The notes beneath the pieces are model-generated. The model saw only the letters and a program-made list of their open reading frames with translations. It ran no database searches and was not told the DNA's origin. A DNA stretch of 15,305 nucleotides, from NCBI GenBank assembly GCA_030745255.1, contig JASLOY010000025.1, positions 1-15,305 of the forward strand, given 5' to 3'. Below are positions 6,787-14,407 of this stretch, in pieces. Numbering within the stretch: position 1 is the stretch's first letter; each line of letters starts with the position of its first letter. Source of the stretch: Vicinamibacterales bacterium. GTDB lineage: Bacteria; Acidobacteriota; Vicinamibacteria; Vicinamibacterales; UBA8438. The translations under genes and the position numbers were made by a program.

Positions 6787-9126
6787 TCAGCGGCTTCCTG
6801 GTTGCAGCCTCAGTCGATGGGCCGCCTGTTCCTCCACGGCGTCGCGCGTGTAGAGCAGCGGGAAGTACTCTCCGTTGCCCAGGTTCTCCACGAGATTGCC
6901 GTAATACGGACTCCCCGGCTGAGCAGACTGGCCAGGAGAGTTACTGGCGACCGAACGGTCCAGGTCGGCGAGGTCGATAATCCTCCGAAAGTTGGCGCCC
7001 GTGGCGTTGACCGCTCCGAACCCCCCAGGCCGCTCGACTGTGGGCAAGTCGAACGCCGAGGCCATCATGTGCGGAAGCTGGCTGGCGTGCACCCTCCCGT
7101 GTCGCCACTCGGTTCGGTCTGACCCTAGTTCCGAGGTCAGTCGCTCCAGTGCTGCCGTCAGGCCTTGTTCCACCAGCCTCCGGCGTTCGTCCGCAGCCAG
7201 TGACGTTCTGGGGTCTCGTACCCTCGCGTCGACTTCGGCGGCCCACCGCACATAGATGGCGGCCGCGGGGCTCTCTCTCGAGAGCGTGGCATCCCACTCC
7301 GCCACCAGGCCCCGAGCCCACTCGAGGTCGGGGTCAGCCGACGTCCACCCCTGAAATGCCGGGATGTCCCGAGCGGCCGCGAGCGAGTGGGCGTCGTGTT
7401 GAATCTGCATATGGTCTTCGACCGAGAGCGGCTCCCCCGACCCGAAGATCTCGTGGAGGCGTGCGATCCGCGACGTCTCCACGCCTCTCGACGAGTGGTA
7501 GAAGACCGGTCGACCTTCATATCCTGGCGGATGCACGTTGTTGTTGGCCGTGGCGATGTATCCCCTCTCCGGATTGAATTCGCGCGGAAGATCGCTGCGG
7601 AATCCACGCCATTCGTATTCTCCAGTGCCGGGAACGGGCAACCGGCCGTTCCACCCGTCTCGGTTGGGTGTGAGCCCCGTCACCTGAAGCGCGATGTTGC
7701 CCTCGACGTCTCCGCAGATCAGGCTATGCGTCGGCACCAGCCAGTGCATCGCGCGATCGAAGAAGTCGGCACAGCTGCCCGCTTGCGCAAGCTGGAAGCT
7801 GCCTTTGTAGGCTGCGGTGCCTGGCTCTTGGACAACCGACCGAACGGCGTATGCGCGACGGTTCTCAAGGTCCTCGTAAAAGACGGGGCCATGACGACTG
7901 AACTTCAGCACGACCGGCTCCGGTGCCTGACCCTTGACGGAGATCTCTTCCTCGATGACGCGGAGCGGCTCCCAGTCGTCTTGCCACCGCACGAGGTTGG
8001 GGTCCTCGGGGTGCATCTCTTCGACATACACGTCGACCATGTCCGTGCCGGCAAAAGTGAAGCCCCACGCCATGCGCTCATTGTTTCCCGCGTCGACGCC
8101 GGCGAACGGGGGTTCTCCGCCGCCGATCACATTCCACCCCGGGGCGACCAGATGCACGAAGTACCGGAGCGCAGGCATCTCGATTCGCCGGTGGGGGTCG
8201 TTGGCGAGTATTGGCGCACCCGTCGGGGAACGCCCTGCGCTCATGACCCAATTGTTGCTCCCCTCCGTCGCGATCTCGCCTGGGGACACCTGCGTTGTCT
8301 GCACGCCAGGCATCAGGCTGCGAAAGGGCTCGACCACCTCCAACGGCGGCAGCCTCCCAGACACAAACGGGTCGCCGTCCCCTGCACGCATCGCGTCGAG
8401 GATGTCCTGGGTGATGATGCTGACGTCGAGACCTTCGGGAACCTCGAGGTCGTCCCACGGATCCGGGGCGACACGTCGATTCGCCTCCTCAGCGCCGTAG
8501 CGTGCGACGTTCATCGCGAGCTGGATTTCGTTGATGGCATGTCCCCTCACACTCGGGACGGCCAGGGCAGCCCAGCGCAGAACAACCGTCTCGGCGGTCC
8601 AGGGATCCGGGACGATCCCCGTGAGCTGAAACTCCACCGGAAGGCTGTCCCGATTCTGCTCGATGTAGGCGTTCACGCCATTGGCGTGGGCCGTGAACAG
8701 ACGCTCCGCGTCGGGGTGATAGCTCGTCCATTCTTCAGTGTCGAACGGACCCCGGAACATCATCAGCCGGGTGCGGCGGTCGTAGTCAAGCGCATCGGGT
8801 CCGAACACCTCGGCGAGCCGCCCCTCGTGCCACCGACGCCACATCTCCATCTGCCACAGCCGGTCCTGCGCCATCACATAGCCCTGCGCAAAGAAGAGAT
8901 CGTCATCGTTCTGGGCATAGATGTGCGGTATGCCCCACTCGTCCCGGATGATCTCCACCGGCTCTCTCAGTCCTGGGATCTCCAGTTCCCCGTCGATCTG
9001 CGCAAGCGACGTGCTCGCCAGCTCTGCGAGCGACTGTGGCGGAGCAGCCGGTGCGGCGCAGCCTGCGAGGCAAGCGGTGAGGGTGACGCCGGCTACCCGG
9101 ATGAAGCTTCTTCTGAGGATCAACAT
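6787..9126 (-). CDS. penicillin acylase family lipoprotein (Ntn-hydrolase)
   Basis: Members of this family cleave amide bonds of beta-lactams, acyl-homoserine lactones or related amides. They mature by self-cleavage into alpha and beta chains with an N-terminal serine nucleophile. The 779-residue precursor has a lipobox LAGC with Cys23, so it is exported and lipidated. The alpha-chain block VEIIRDEWGIPHIYAQNDDD is at 57-76, followed by LFFAQGYVMAQDRLWQMEMW to 96. The cleavage site EGSNNWVM gives nucleophile Ser290, followed by ILANDPH. The block GYIATANNNVHP contains the probable oxyanion asparagine. The length is normal for the family. The ATG at 9126 is preceded by GGGAGG at a four-base spacing and leads directly into the signal peptide. 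A perfect TATAAT lies about 50 bases upstream. The gene stands alone and converges on the nitrilase pseudogene with a 53-base gap. The substrate cannot be told from sequence. Confidence 0.95.
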   Translation of the reverse strand: MLILRRSFIRVAGVTLTACLAGCAAPAAPPQSLAELASTSLAQIDGELEIPGLREPVEIIRDEWGIPHIYAQNDDDLFFAQGYVMAQDRLWQMEMWRRWHEGRLAEVFGPDALDYDRRTRLMMFRGPFDTEEWTSYHPDAERLFTAHANGVNAYIEQNRDSLPVEFQLTGIVPDPWTAETVVLRWAALAVPSVRGHAINEIQLAMNVARYGAEEANRRVAPDPWDDLEVPEGLDVSIITQDILDAMRAGDGDPFVSGRLPPLEVVEPFRSLMPGVQTTQVSPGEIATEGSNNWVMSAGRSPTGAPILANDPHRRIEMPALRYFVHLVAPGWNVIGGGEPPFAGVDAGNNERMAWGFTFAGTDMVDVYVEEMHPEDPNLVRWQDDWEPLRVIEEEISVKGQAPEPVVLKFSRHGPVFYEDLENRRAYAVRSVVQEPGTAAYKGSFQLAQAGSCADFFDRAMHWLVPTHSLICGDVEGNIALQVTGLTPNRDGWNGRLPVPGTGEYEWRGFRSDLPREFNPERGYIATANNNVHPPGYEGRPVFYHSSRGVETSRIARLHEIFGSGEPLSVEDHMQIQHDAHSLAAARDIPAFQGWTSADPDLEWARGLVAEWDATLSRESPAAAIYVRWAAEVDARVRDPRTSLAADERRRLVEQGLTAALERLTSELGSDRTEWRHGRVHASQLPHMMASAFDLPTVERPGGFGAVNATGANFRRIIDLADLDRSVASNSPGQSAQPGSPYYGNLVENLGNGEYFPLLYTRDAVEEQAAHRLRLQPGSR

Positions 9127-9174
9127 GAGACCTCCCGAACAAACCAGAACATGGTGGCGTTGGAAACCAAGCCA

Positions 9175-9180
9175 ATTATA
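9175..9180 (-). promoter_or_regulatory. -10 box (TATAAT) of the penicillin acylase gene
   Basis: The minus strand reads a perfect TATAAT at 9180-9175, which would place the transcription start about 40 bases before the ATG at 9126. The sequence 16-18 bases upstream has no good TTGACA match, so promoter strength or dependence on an activator is open. A perfect -10 box stands out in such GC-rich DNA. Confidence 0.5.
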
Positions 9181-9489
9181 CGGGCTGGATACGGCCGGCG
9201 AGTCCTGGTTCCGTGGAGCGCCGGGTGAGGGGCCCTCAGTGCCCGAGCCAGCCCGCCAAGGCCACTTGCGCCGAAGGACACTGCCCCGGTCGTGCTGGGT
9301 GTCGCAGGCTCGGTGACCAAGTACCAGGTTGGGGGCGTTCACGTTGCCTGGGTGACGAAGCCTTCGCGCCGCGCAGCGTCGTTGAGGAGGTCGTCGAGAG
9401 ACACGAACTGAAGCGTTGCAGGAAGACGTTGTGCGGCACCGGCACCCGCGCGTTGAGCTCCTCGAACCAAGGGAGCCACGATCCGTGAG

Positions 9490-9515
9490 GTCACACTTCT
9501 GTTGAAAAGTGTCAC
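9490..9515. repeat. imperfect 9-bp inverted repeat, possible operator or element end
   Basis: GTCACACTT (9490-9498) and AAGTGTCAC (9507-9515) pair at eight of nine positions across an 8-base spacer. The string TGTTGAAAAGTGTCAC resembles ends of IS21-type elements as I recall them, but no transposase is nearby. It could equally be a regulator site upstream of fliD. Confidence 0.35.
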
Positions 9516-9647
9516 GTTGTGGAACACTCGTCCCAGTCTTGACCCGCGCTGCAACTGACTTCAAGGTCCACGGTACGACGACATTCTCGAAATGGGCCCG
9601 TCATCGCGGCACTTCCCTCAAACCCCACGAACATCGCACATCCGGTC

Positions 9648-9673
9648 CGAAGTTTGCTCTACATCTCCGGTAT
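9648..9673 (+). promoter_or_regulatory. candidate sigma-28 (FliA-type) promoter of fliD
   Basis: CGAAGTTT (9648-9655), a 10-base spacer and TCCGGTAT (9666-9673) resemble the sigma-28 pattern TAAAGTTT-N11-GCCGATAA, with six of eight and five of eight matches and a spacer one base short. It lies 42 bases before the fliD ATG, and fliD is often a sigma-28 target. The class of sigma factor is inferred. Confidence 0.35.
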
Positions 9674-9715
9674 CAGTCTCGAGGAACCGCTCGGCGCTAG
9701 AAAGGCCGAACAATC

Positions 9716-11083
9716 ATGAGCTCCCCTATCTCCTTCGGCGGCTTCGCCCAGATCAACTTCAGGGCGCCGCTCAACGCCGTCACGCGACAGGAACAACTGC
9801 TCGGTCGGTCGAAGAGCTTTCTGACTGCAAAGTCGGCCGAATACGCGACGCTCGCCACCAAGATCGCGGACCTCCAGGCGGCGGTCAGTAAGCTGGCCAC
9901 GAGGGAGGCCTTCGGCGGCCGGACCGTCGCCAACCCCAACAAGGGCGCGCTGACCGTCATCCCGGGCGCGACGGCAACGCTCGGCACCTTCGACGTCGTC
10001 GTCAACGAGATCGCGCGCGGGCAGGTGACGGCATCGAACAGCTCGCACAGCGACAAGGACACCACCACGGTGGCCACCGGCGGCACCCTGACCATCGGCG
10101 GCACGGTCGTGACGATCGGCAGCGGTGTCACATTGCAAGGACTCAGCGACGCGATCAACGCCACCCCCGGCATCGGAGTCACGGCGACCATCGTCAGTCC
10201 GGCAGCCGGGAGCCATCAGCTGGTGCTGACCGGCACCGACACCGGCGCGACCAACGGTTTCCTGGTGACCAACAGCTTGACAGACGGGTCGGCGCCCGTC
10301 ACCTTCATCGACTCCGACATCGACGGCACCAGCGGTGACACCGCCAGCGACAACGCGGTGCAGGCGACCGACGCCCAGGTGGCCGTGAACAACATCAGCT
10401 TCGTCAGCGCGACCAACACTTTGACATCGGCCATTCCGGGCGCCACGCTCACCCTGCTGAGCAGCGACTCCGGGGTGCCGGTGACGGTGACCATTGGCGA
10501 GGACACGGCATCGACCAAAGCGCTGGTGGAAGACTTCGTCACCGCCTTCGCAGCCCTCGAGCAATACGCCGACGAGCAGGTCGCATCCGCCGGCGCGGGC
10601 AACAAGGGCTCGTTGGGTCGCGACCCCCTGGTGCGGTCGCTGATTTCCGATATCCGCGGCGTCTTGACGTCGAGCTACTCGGTGGGCGGCGCCTATCGGT
10701 TTCTGACCGAGGTCGGCATTGGGTTTGACGGCGGCGGCGAGCTCACATTCACGAAGGCCACATTCGACACGGCCCAGACGGCGGCGCCCGCCGACATCCA
10801 GAAGCTGTTCGTGAGCGGCGACGGGCGGGACGGCGCGTTCACCGCGCTGCACGATCGGCTCGAGAGCTACACGCAGGCGGGCGGGCTGCTGCCCGAAGCG
10901 CAACGGCGACACGACGACCAGGTCGAACGTGTGTCGGACCGCATCACCACACTCGAAGACCGGTTGGCGATTCGGCGCACCGTCCTCAAACGCGAGTTCA
11001 TCGCCGCGGACCTGGCCACGACGACGCTGAACCAATCCGCACAATCGCTGTCGGCGCTGACCGGACAGTACCAGCTGTTCTGA
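9716..11083 (+). CDS. fliD: flagellar filament capping protein FliD (hook-associated protein 2)
   Basis: FliD forms the oligomeric cap at the distal end of the flagellum and guides flagellin assembly outside the cell. The 455-residue product has the N-terminal FliD block (ISFGGFAQINFRAPLNAVTR, then a coiled segment rich in Leu/Ala up to about residue 62). The central beta-rich domain is about 70-240 and is rich in Thr, Gly and Ser. The C-terminal FliD block includes SLGRDPLVRSLISDIRGVLT, VGIGFDGGGELTF and a final helix (about 395-450, VSDRITTLEDRLAIRRTVLK). The length is typical. AAAGG ten bases before the ATG is a weak ribosome site. No fliC, fliS, flaG or other flagellar gene flanks it, so it is an orphan here. 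Low cysteine and absence of a signal peptide agree with export through the flagellar type III route. Confidence 0.93.
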   Translation: MSSPISFGGFAQINFRAPLNAVTRQEQLLGRSKSFLTAKSAEYATLATKIADLQAAVSKLATREAFGGRTVANPNKGALTVIPGATATLGTFDVVVNEIARGQVTASNSSHSDKDTTTVATGGTLTIGGTVVTIGSGVTLQGLSDAINATPGIGVTATIVSPAAGSHQLVLTGTDTGATNGFLVTNSLTDGSAPVTFIDSDIDGTSGDTASDNAVQATDAQVAVNNISFVSATNTLTSAIPGATLTLLSSDSGVPVTVTIGEDTASTKALVEDFVTAFAALEQYADEQVASAGAGNKGSLGRDPLVRSLISDIRGVLTSSYSVGGAYRFLTEVGIGFDGGGELTFTKATFDTAQTAAPADIQKLFVSGDGRDGAFTALHDRLESYTQAGGLLPEAQRRHDDQVERVSDRITTLEDRLAIRRTVLKREFIAADLATTTLNQSAQSLSALTGQYQLF

Positions 11084-11147
11084 TCCCAAAGTTCACAAGA
11101 TAGGCGGCGCGGGCTGGAGTCTCCCACGGGCTCGCCGCGGCGCTTGT

Positions 11148-12743
11148 ATGATGCGACGTATGCGGGCCCGGCTGGCGACGGCCTTCGTGACGTCTCTCTT
11201 CCTGGCTTGCGCAGGTCCCGCCGCTGCGCAGGACGCCTCGTCTGGCCCACTGATCGACGCGGTGGAGATCGTCGGCGAGGAGGTCTTCGACGAGCCGTCC
11301 ACCGGCTTCGTGACCTTCTACCGGACGGCGAACAAGCTCCATCTCAACACCCGCGAGCAGGTCATCCGGCGGGAGCTCCTGTTCGCGCCGGGCGAGCGGC
11401 TGAACGCCGAGCGGCTCGAGCAGACCGAGCGGAACCTGAGATCGCTCACGTTCCTGCGTGACGCGCGCGTCGAGGTGGTGGACCCCGACGCCGACGACGG
11501 CGAGGGCACCGGCGTAACGGTCCGTGTCCGGACCTGGGACGCCTGGTCGTTGACACCACGCATCGACGTCGACCGGGTCAACGACCGGACCATCTGGGAC
11601 GTGGGCCTCACCGAGAGCAACCTCCTCGGGCTCGGTAAGTCGGTGACGGTGTCGCATCGCAGCGACCTCGACCGCACGTCGGACCGGGTCTGGTACTCCG
11701 ACCCGCAGCTTGCGGGTTCCCGCTTTACGCTGACCGCCTCGGCGGCAGATCTGAGCGACGGCGGCGAGGGATTCGTCACGCTCTCCCGGCCGTACTATTC
11801 GCTGGAGGATCCGTGGGCCTTCACGGTACGCGCCGGCGCGTTCAGCCGGCGTGATCGGCTCTTCGCCGGCGGTCAAGAGATCGCTCAGCTCGGGCGCCGT
11901 GGCCAACTGGGCGACGTGGAATATGGCCGGGCCGTGCGTCGCCGCCCCACGAGCGCGCTCCGGCTCCACGCCGCCTACCGGCTGCGCGACGATCGCATCG
12001 GCAGCGAGCGCCGCGACTTCGGCATCGTCGAGGCCGGGATCCGATCGGTTGAGCACCGCTTCGCGAGGCTGACGCACGTCAACCGTTTCGAGCGCACCGA
12101 AGACTTCAACCTCGGCGCCCAGTCCTGGGCCACCGTCGGCCTCTCGGCGCCGGCCTTCGGCGGCGGCGAGCACCGGGTGCTGACCCTGTCGACCGGCCAT
12201 GCGCGGGGCGTCGGGTTCGGCCCCGGTCATTTCCTGGTTGCCGACGTGGGCCTCGCCGGCCGGCACGAACGTGACCGCTGGGTCAACACCGTGGCGGTGG
12301 CGCGCGCACGCTATCTGCGCAAGCACGCCGCCCGTCACCTGTTGATTGGACGAGCCGGGCTCGCCTGGGGGCACGAGCTCGACCCCGAAGTACAGCTCCT
12401 GCTGGGGACCGAAAGTGGGCTGCGCGGCTACCCGGTGCGCCAGTTCGCCGGCACGCGGTCGTTGCTGCTCACCGCCGAGGAGCGGTGGTTCATCGCCGAC
12501 GACATTTGGCAGCTGTTCTCGCTGGGCGCGGCCGCCTTCGTCGACAGCGGATTTGTCTGGCCGGAGGGAGCCGGCGTGCGCCTGGCGGATCTCAGGACGG
12601 CGGTCGGCGTGGGTCTGCTGATCGGGAGCAACCGTCTCCTGCTGACCGGCGGCGGTGTGCGGATGGATGTGGGCTATGCGCTGAGGCCGCTCCCCGGCAT
12701 CAGCCCGTGGGTAGTCAGCTTTGGCTCCGACATCTCTTTCTAG
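11148..12743 (+). CDS. Omp85-superfamily outer-membrane protein with a single POTRA domain
   Basis: The 531-residue product has a signal peptide (about residues 5-27, ending PAAAQ), one POTRA-like domain at about 37-129 (VIRRELLFAPGERLNAERLE, then LRSLTFLRDARVEV), and a C-terminal beta-barrel. The barrel carries the Omp85 motif LRGYPVRQFAG at residue 425, and the protein ends in aromatic DISF. BamA has five POTRA domains and TamA three, so this is neither; it resembles the short Omp85/patatin-type or orphan group. The likely role is insertion or passage of a protein or lipid at the outer membrane; the partner is unknown. Three ATGs lie at 11148, 11151 and 11160. The sequence TATGAT at 11147-11152 could be a -10 box, which would make 11160 the start of a nearly leaderless message. 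It follows fliD by 64 bases, and no shared function is evident. Confidence 0.87.
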   Translation: MMRRMRARLATAFVTSLFLACAGPAAAQDASSGPLIDAVEIVGEEVFDEPSTGFVTFYRTANKLHLNTREQVIRRELLFAPGERLNAERLEQTERNLRSLTFLRDARVEVVDPDADDGEGTGVTVRVRTWDAWSLTPRIDVDRVNDRTIWDVGLTESNLLGLGKSVTVSHRSDLDRTSDRVWYSDPQLAGSRFTLTASAADLSDGGEGFVTLSRPYYSLEDPWAFTVRAGAFSRRDRLFAGGQEIAQLGRRGQLGDVEYGRAVRRRPTSALRLHAAYRLRDDRIGSERRDFGIVEAGIRSVEHRFARLTHVNRFERTEDFNLGAQSWATVGLSAPAFGGGEHRVLTLSTGHARGVGFGPGHFLVADVGLAGRHERDRWVNTVAVARARYLRKHAARHLLIGRAGLAWGHELDPEVQLLLGTESGLRGYPVRQFAGTRSLLLTAEERWFIADDIWQLFSLGAAAFVDSGFVWPEGAGVRLADLRTAVGVGLLIGSNRLLLTGGGVRMDVGYALRPLPGISPWVVSFGSDISF

Positions 12744-12749
12744 GTTCTC

Positions 12750-12862
12750 CTTCCTGGCGAGGCGTCCGCCTGGCAAGGCGCGACGAGGGAGCAGGCAGGT
12801 GGCCTGTGACCCCGCTGATCTGGAAGCCGCATCGCAGCCCTTGCGGGCGCCTCGCCAGGAAG
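12750..12862. repeat. structured 113-bp element between convergent genes: perfect 15-bp arms with three inner stem-loops
   Basis: CTTCCTGGCGAGGCG (12750-12764) and its exact reverse complement (12848-12862) enclose 83 bases. Inside are CGCC-tggcaa-GGCG (12767-12780), CAGGC-aggtg-GCCTG (12792-12806) and GCCC-ttgc-GGGC (12837-12848, sharing one base with the outer arm). The element begins 7 bases after the Omp85 stop and ends 3 bases before the ankyrin stop. No T-run follows either arm, so it is not a classical terminator. A REP-like or other palindromic repeat family, or a structured 3' end shared by both transcripts, would fit. Confidence 0.65.
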
Positions 12863-12865
12863 ACG

Positions 12866-14341
12866 CTACGGGCCGGCCGGCGGCGTCACCCCGGCGGCTT
12901 CCATCACCTCGCGGATGGCGTCGCCGGTCTCGGGACTTGCCTGGCGGTTGATCTCGGGGTGGACCTGGACGACATCGAGCGGCGTCCACTCCCGGTGGTT
13001 CGGCTGATTCCAGACGTTGATGTCGGCGCCCGCATCGGCCAGGAAGGTCACCACCGCCGGAAGATGCTTGTAGGCGGCTCCGTGCATCGCGGTCTGCCCC
13101 TTGTCGTCCACCGCGTTCAGGTCGCCGCCCAAATCGAGCGCCACCTGCACCGCCTCGAGCACCTCCGCTTCGGTGCCCGGGTCCTCGCCGGGCGCCTGGG
13201 TGCCGATGCCGGCGGCTACCATCAGCGGCGTGGTGTTGTCTTCGTTGGGCAGCAGCGGGTCGGCGCCCAGCTCGGCCAGCAGCCGCATCAGCGGCGCATC
13301 GGCCGTGCGGGCCGCAAGCAGAAACGGCGTGCCCCCGATGAAGTTTAGCGAGGTGATGCCGGCCGGCGGCCGTTTCGTGACACGCGCGTTGACATCGGCG
13401 CCGGCGGCCACGAGCCTCTGGACGAACTCGAGACTGGTCATCGCACCGGAGCCCTGTGGCGCCGGGTTGTTGCTGCCGGCGATGCCGGCCTTGCGCACCC
13501 ATGACACCTGGTGCAGCGCGGTCCATCCCCGCGAGTTGACGTTTACGTCGGCGCCGCGGTCGACCAGCAGCGCCGCCACCTCGTAGTGCGCGTTGGCCGC
13601 CGCCATCAGGAACGCGTTGAGCCCGGTGGCCGCACGCTCGGCGCTGGTGCCGCCGCGACGCGTCTCCTCCTCGACGGGCAGCGTTTCCTCGACATCGCCT
13701 CCGGCTTCTAGCAGCGTCTGCACCGCACCAATGTGCCCCTGACGCACCGCGAAGAGCAAAGCGGTCCATCCCTTGGTAGAGCGGGCCGTCATGTCGGCGC
13801 CGTGTGACAGCAGCGTCGGAATCACCTGCGCGTGCCCCTCGGCCGCCGCCCACATCAGCGCCGTCTGCCCCCGCCAGGTCTCGACGGCGTTGGCGTCGGC
13901 TCCGCCCTCGAGCAGGAGCTCGACGACGTCCGGCGCCCCGGTTCGGGCCGCCGTCATCAACACCGTCTCACCTTGCGCCAGCGCGGCGCCGGCGTCGGCC
14001 CCGGCCTCCAGCAGCAGCTTGGTGATCGCCGCGTTGCCGTTGACCGCCGCCAGCGCGATCGGCGGCACGCCATAGCGGTTCCTGGCGGTCGCATCGGCCC
14101 CTGCCCCCAGCACCAGCTCGACGAGGGCCGGGTCGTCGGCGTGCACCGCCCAGTGGAGCGGGGTGGTGCCGTCGGTTTCGGTGGCCGTGACGTCGGCGCC
14201 GCCGGCCAGGGCGGCCTGCACGCCGGCCTCGTCCACCGCCTTGATCGCGGCCAGCAACCCCGCATCCACCTCGGCGGCAGTGACCGTGGTAGCGGTGGCG
14301 GCCAGCAGCACTGCAGCTAACAGGGGAACTCGGCCTCTCAT
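12866..14341 (-). CDS. secreted ankyrin-repeat protein
   Basis: The 491-residue product has a signal peptide (residues 1-23, ending TVTAAE) followed by about ten ankyrin repeats. Clear units are TTPLHWAVHADDPALVELVL at 59-78, VLMTAARTGAPDVVELLLEG at 127-146, TALMWAAAEGHAQVIPTLL at 160-178, TALLFAVRQGHIGAVQTLLE at 193-212, and later copies near 243, 274, 337, 370 and 417. Ankyrin repeats bind other proteins, and here they would do so in the periplasm. Two longer inserts (about 216-240 and 285-302) interrupt the array. The ATG at 14341 has GAGGAG five to six bases upstream. The gene follows the DUF1552 gene by 66 bases on the same strand, and this pairing is common in Acidobacteriota and Planctomycetes as I recall. 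The two products may act together in the envelope; the target is unknown. Confidence 0.93.
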   Translation of the reverse strand: MRGRVPLLAAVLLAATATTVTAAEVDAGLLAAIKAVDEAGVQAALAGGADVTATETDGTTPLHWAVHADDPALVELVLGAGADATARNRYGVPPIALAAVNGNAAITKLLLEAGADAGAALAQGETVLMTAARTGAPDVVELLLEGGADANAVETWRGQTALMWAAAEGHAQVIPTLLSHGADMTARSTKGWTALLFAVRQGHIGAVQTLLEAGGDVEETLPVEEETRRGGTSAERAATGLNAFLMAAANAHYEVAALLVDRGADVNVNSRGWTALHQVSWVRKAGIAGSNNPAPQGSGAMTSLEFVQRLVAAGADVNARVTKRPPAGITSLNFIGGTPFLLAARTADAPLMRLLAELGADPLLPNEDNTTPLMVAAGIGTQAPGEDPGTEAEVLEAVQVALDLGGDLNAVDDKGQTAMHGAAYKHLPAVVTFLADAGADINVWNQPNHREWTPLDVVQVHPEINRQASPETGDAIREVMEAAGVTPPAGP

Positions 14342-14359
14342 CAGATCTCCTCGGCCCCT

Positions 14360-14394
14360 CTTCTGACTTCTACCTTCTGACTTCTGACTCCTCA
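14360..14394. repeat. 7-bp tandem repeat (CTTCTGA, five units)
   Basis: Three exact CTTCTGA units (14360-14366, 14374-14380, 14381-14387), one CTTCTAC (14367-14373) and one CTCCTCA (14388-14394) follow one another without gaps. They lie between the DUF1552 stop and the ankyrin ribosome site. On the transcribed strand this is a purine-rich GTCAGAA-type tract. Copy number could vary by slippage. Confidence 0.7.
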
Positions 14395-14407
14395 GAGCAC
14401 TCGCCCC

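Larger units (their letters stand above)
9127..9715. other. intergenic region between the divergent penicillin acylase gene and fliD
   Basis: No complete gene was recognised in these 589 bases. The region holds a TATAAT box for the minus-strand acylase, an inverted repeat at 9490-9515 and a sigma-28-like promoter at 9648-9673. On the minus strand around 9345-9480, two overlapping frames give protein-like snippets (WFEELNARVPVPHNVFLQRF, then in another frame FVSLDDLLNDAARREGFVTQ and a stop). They could be a decayed gene but match no family I recognise. Confidence 0.5.

Noticed and set aside
7387..9228. 613-codon open frame antisense to the penicillin acylase gene
   Set aside because: No recognisable domain; the acylase on the other strand has a complete set of family motifs.
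9659..11089. 476-codon open frame antisense to fliD
   Set aside because: Low-complexity Arg/Gly/Val translation with no family match; fliD on the other strand has clear domains.
11104..11138. GCGGCG/CGCCGC stem after fliD as a terminator
   Set aside because: Six base pairs with a 23-base loop and no T-run; such pairs are expected by chance at this GC content.
10998..13853. 951-codon open frame on the minus strand
   Set aside because: It crosses the Omp85 gene antisense, runs through the intergenic element and continues in a wrong frame of the ankyrin gene. Its composition is that of a shadow frame.
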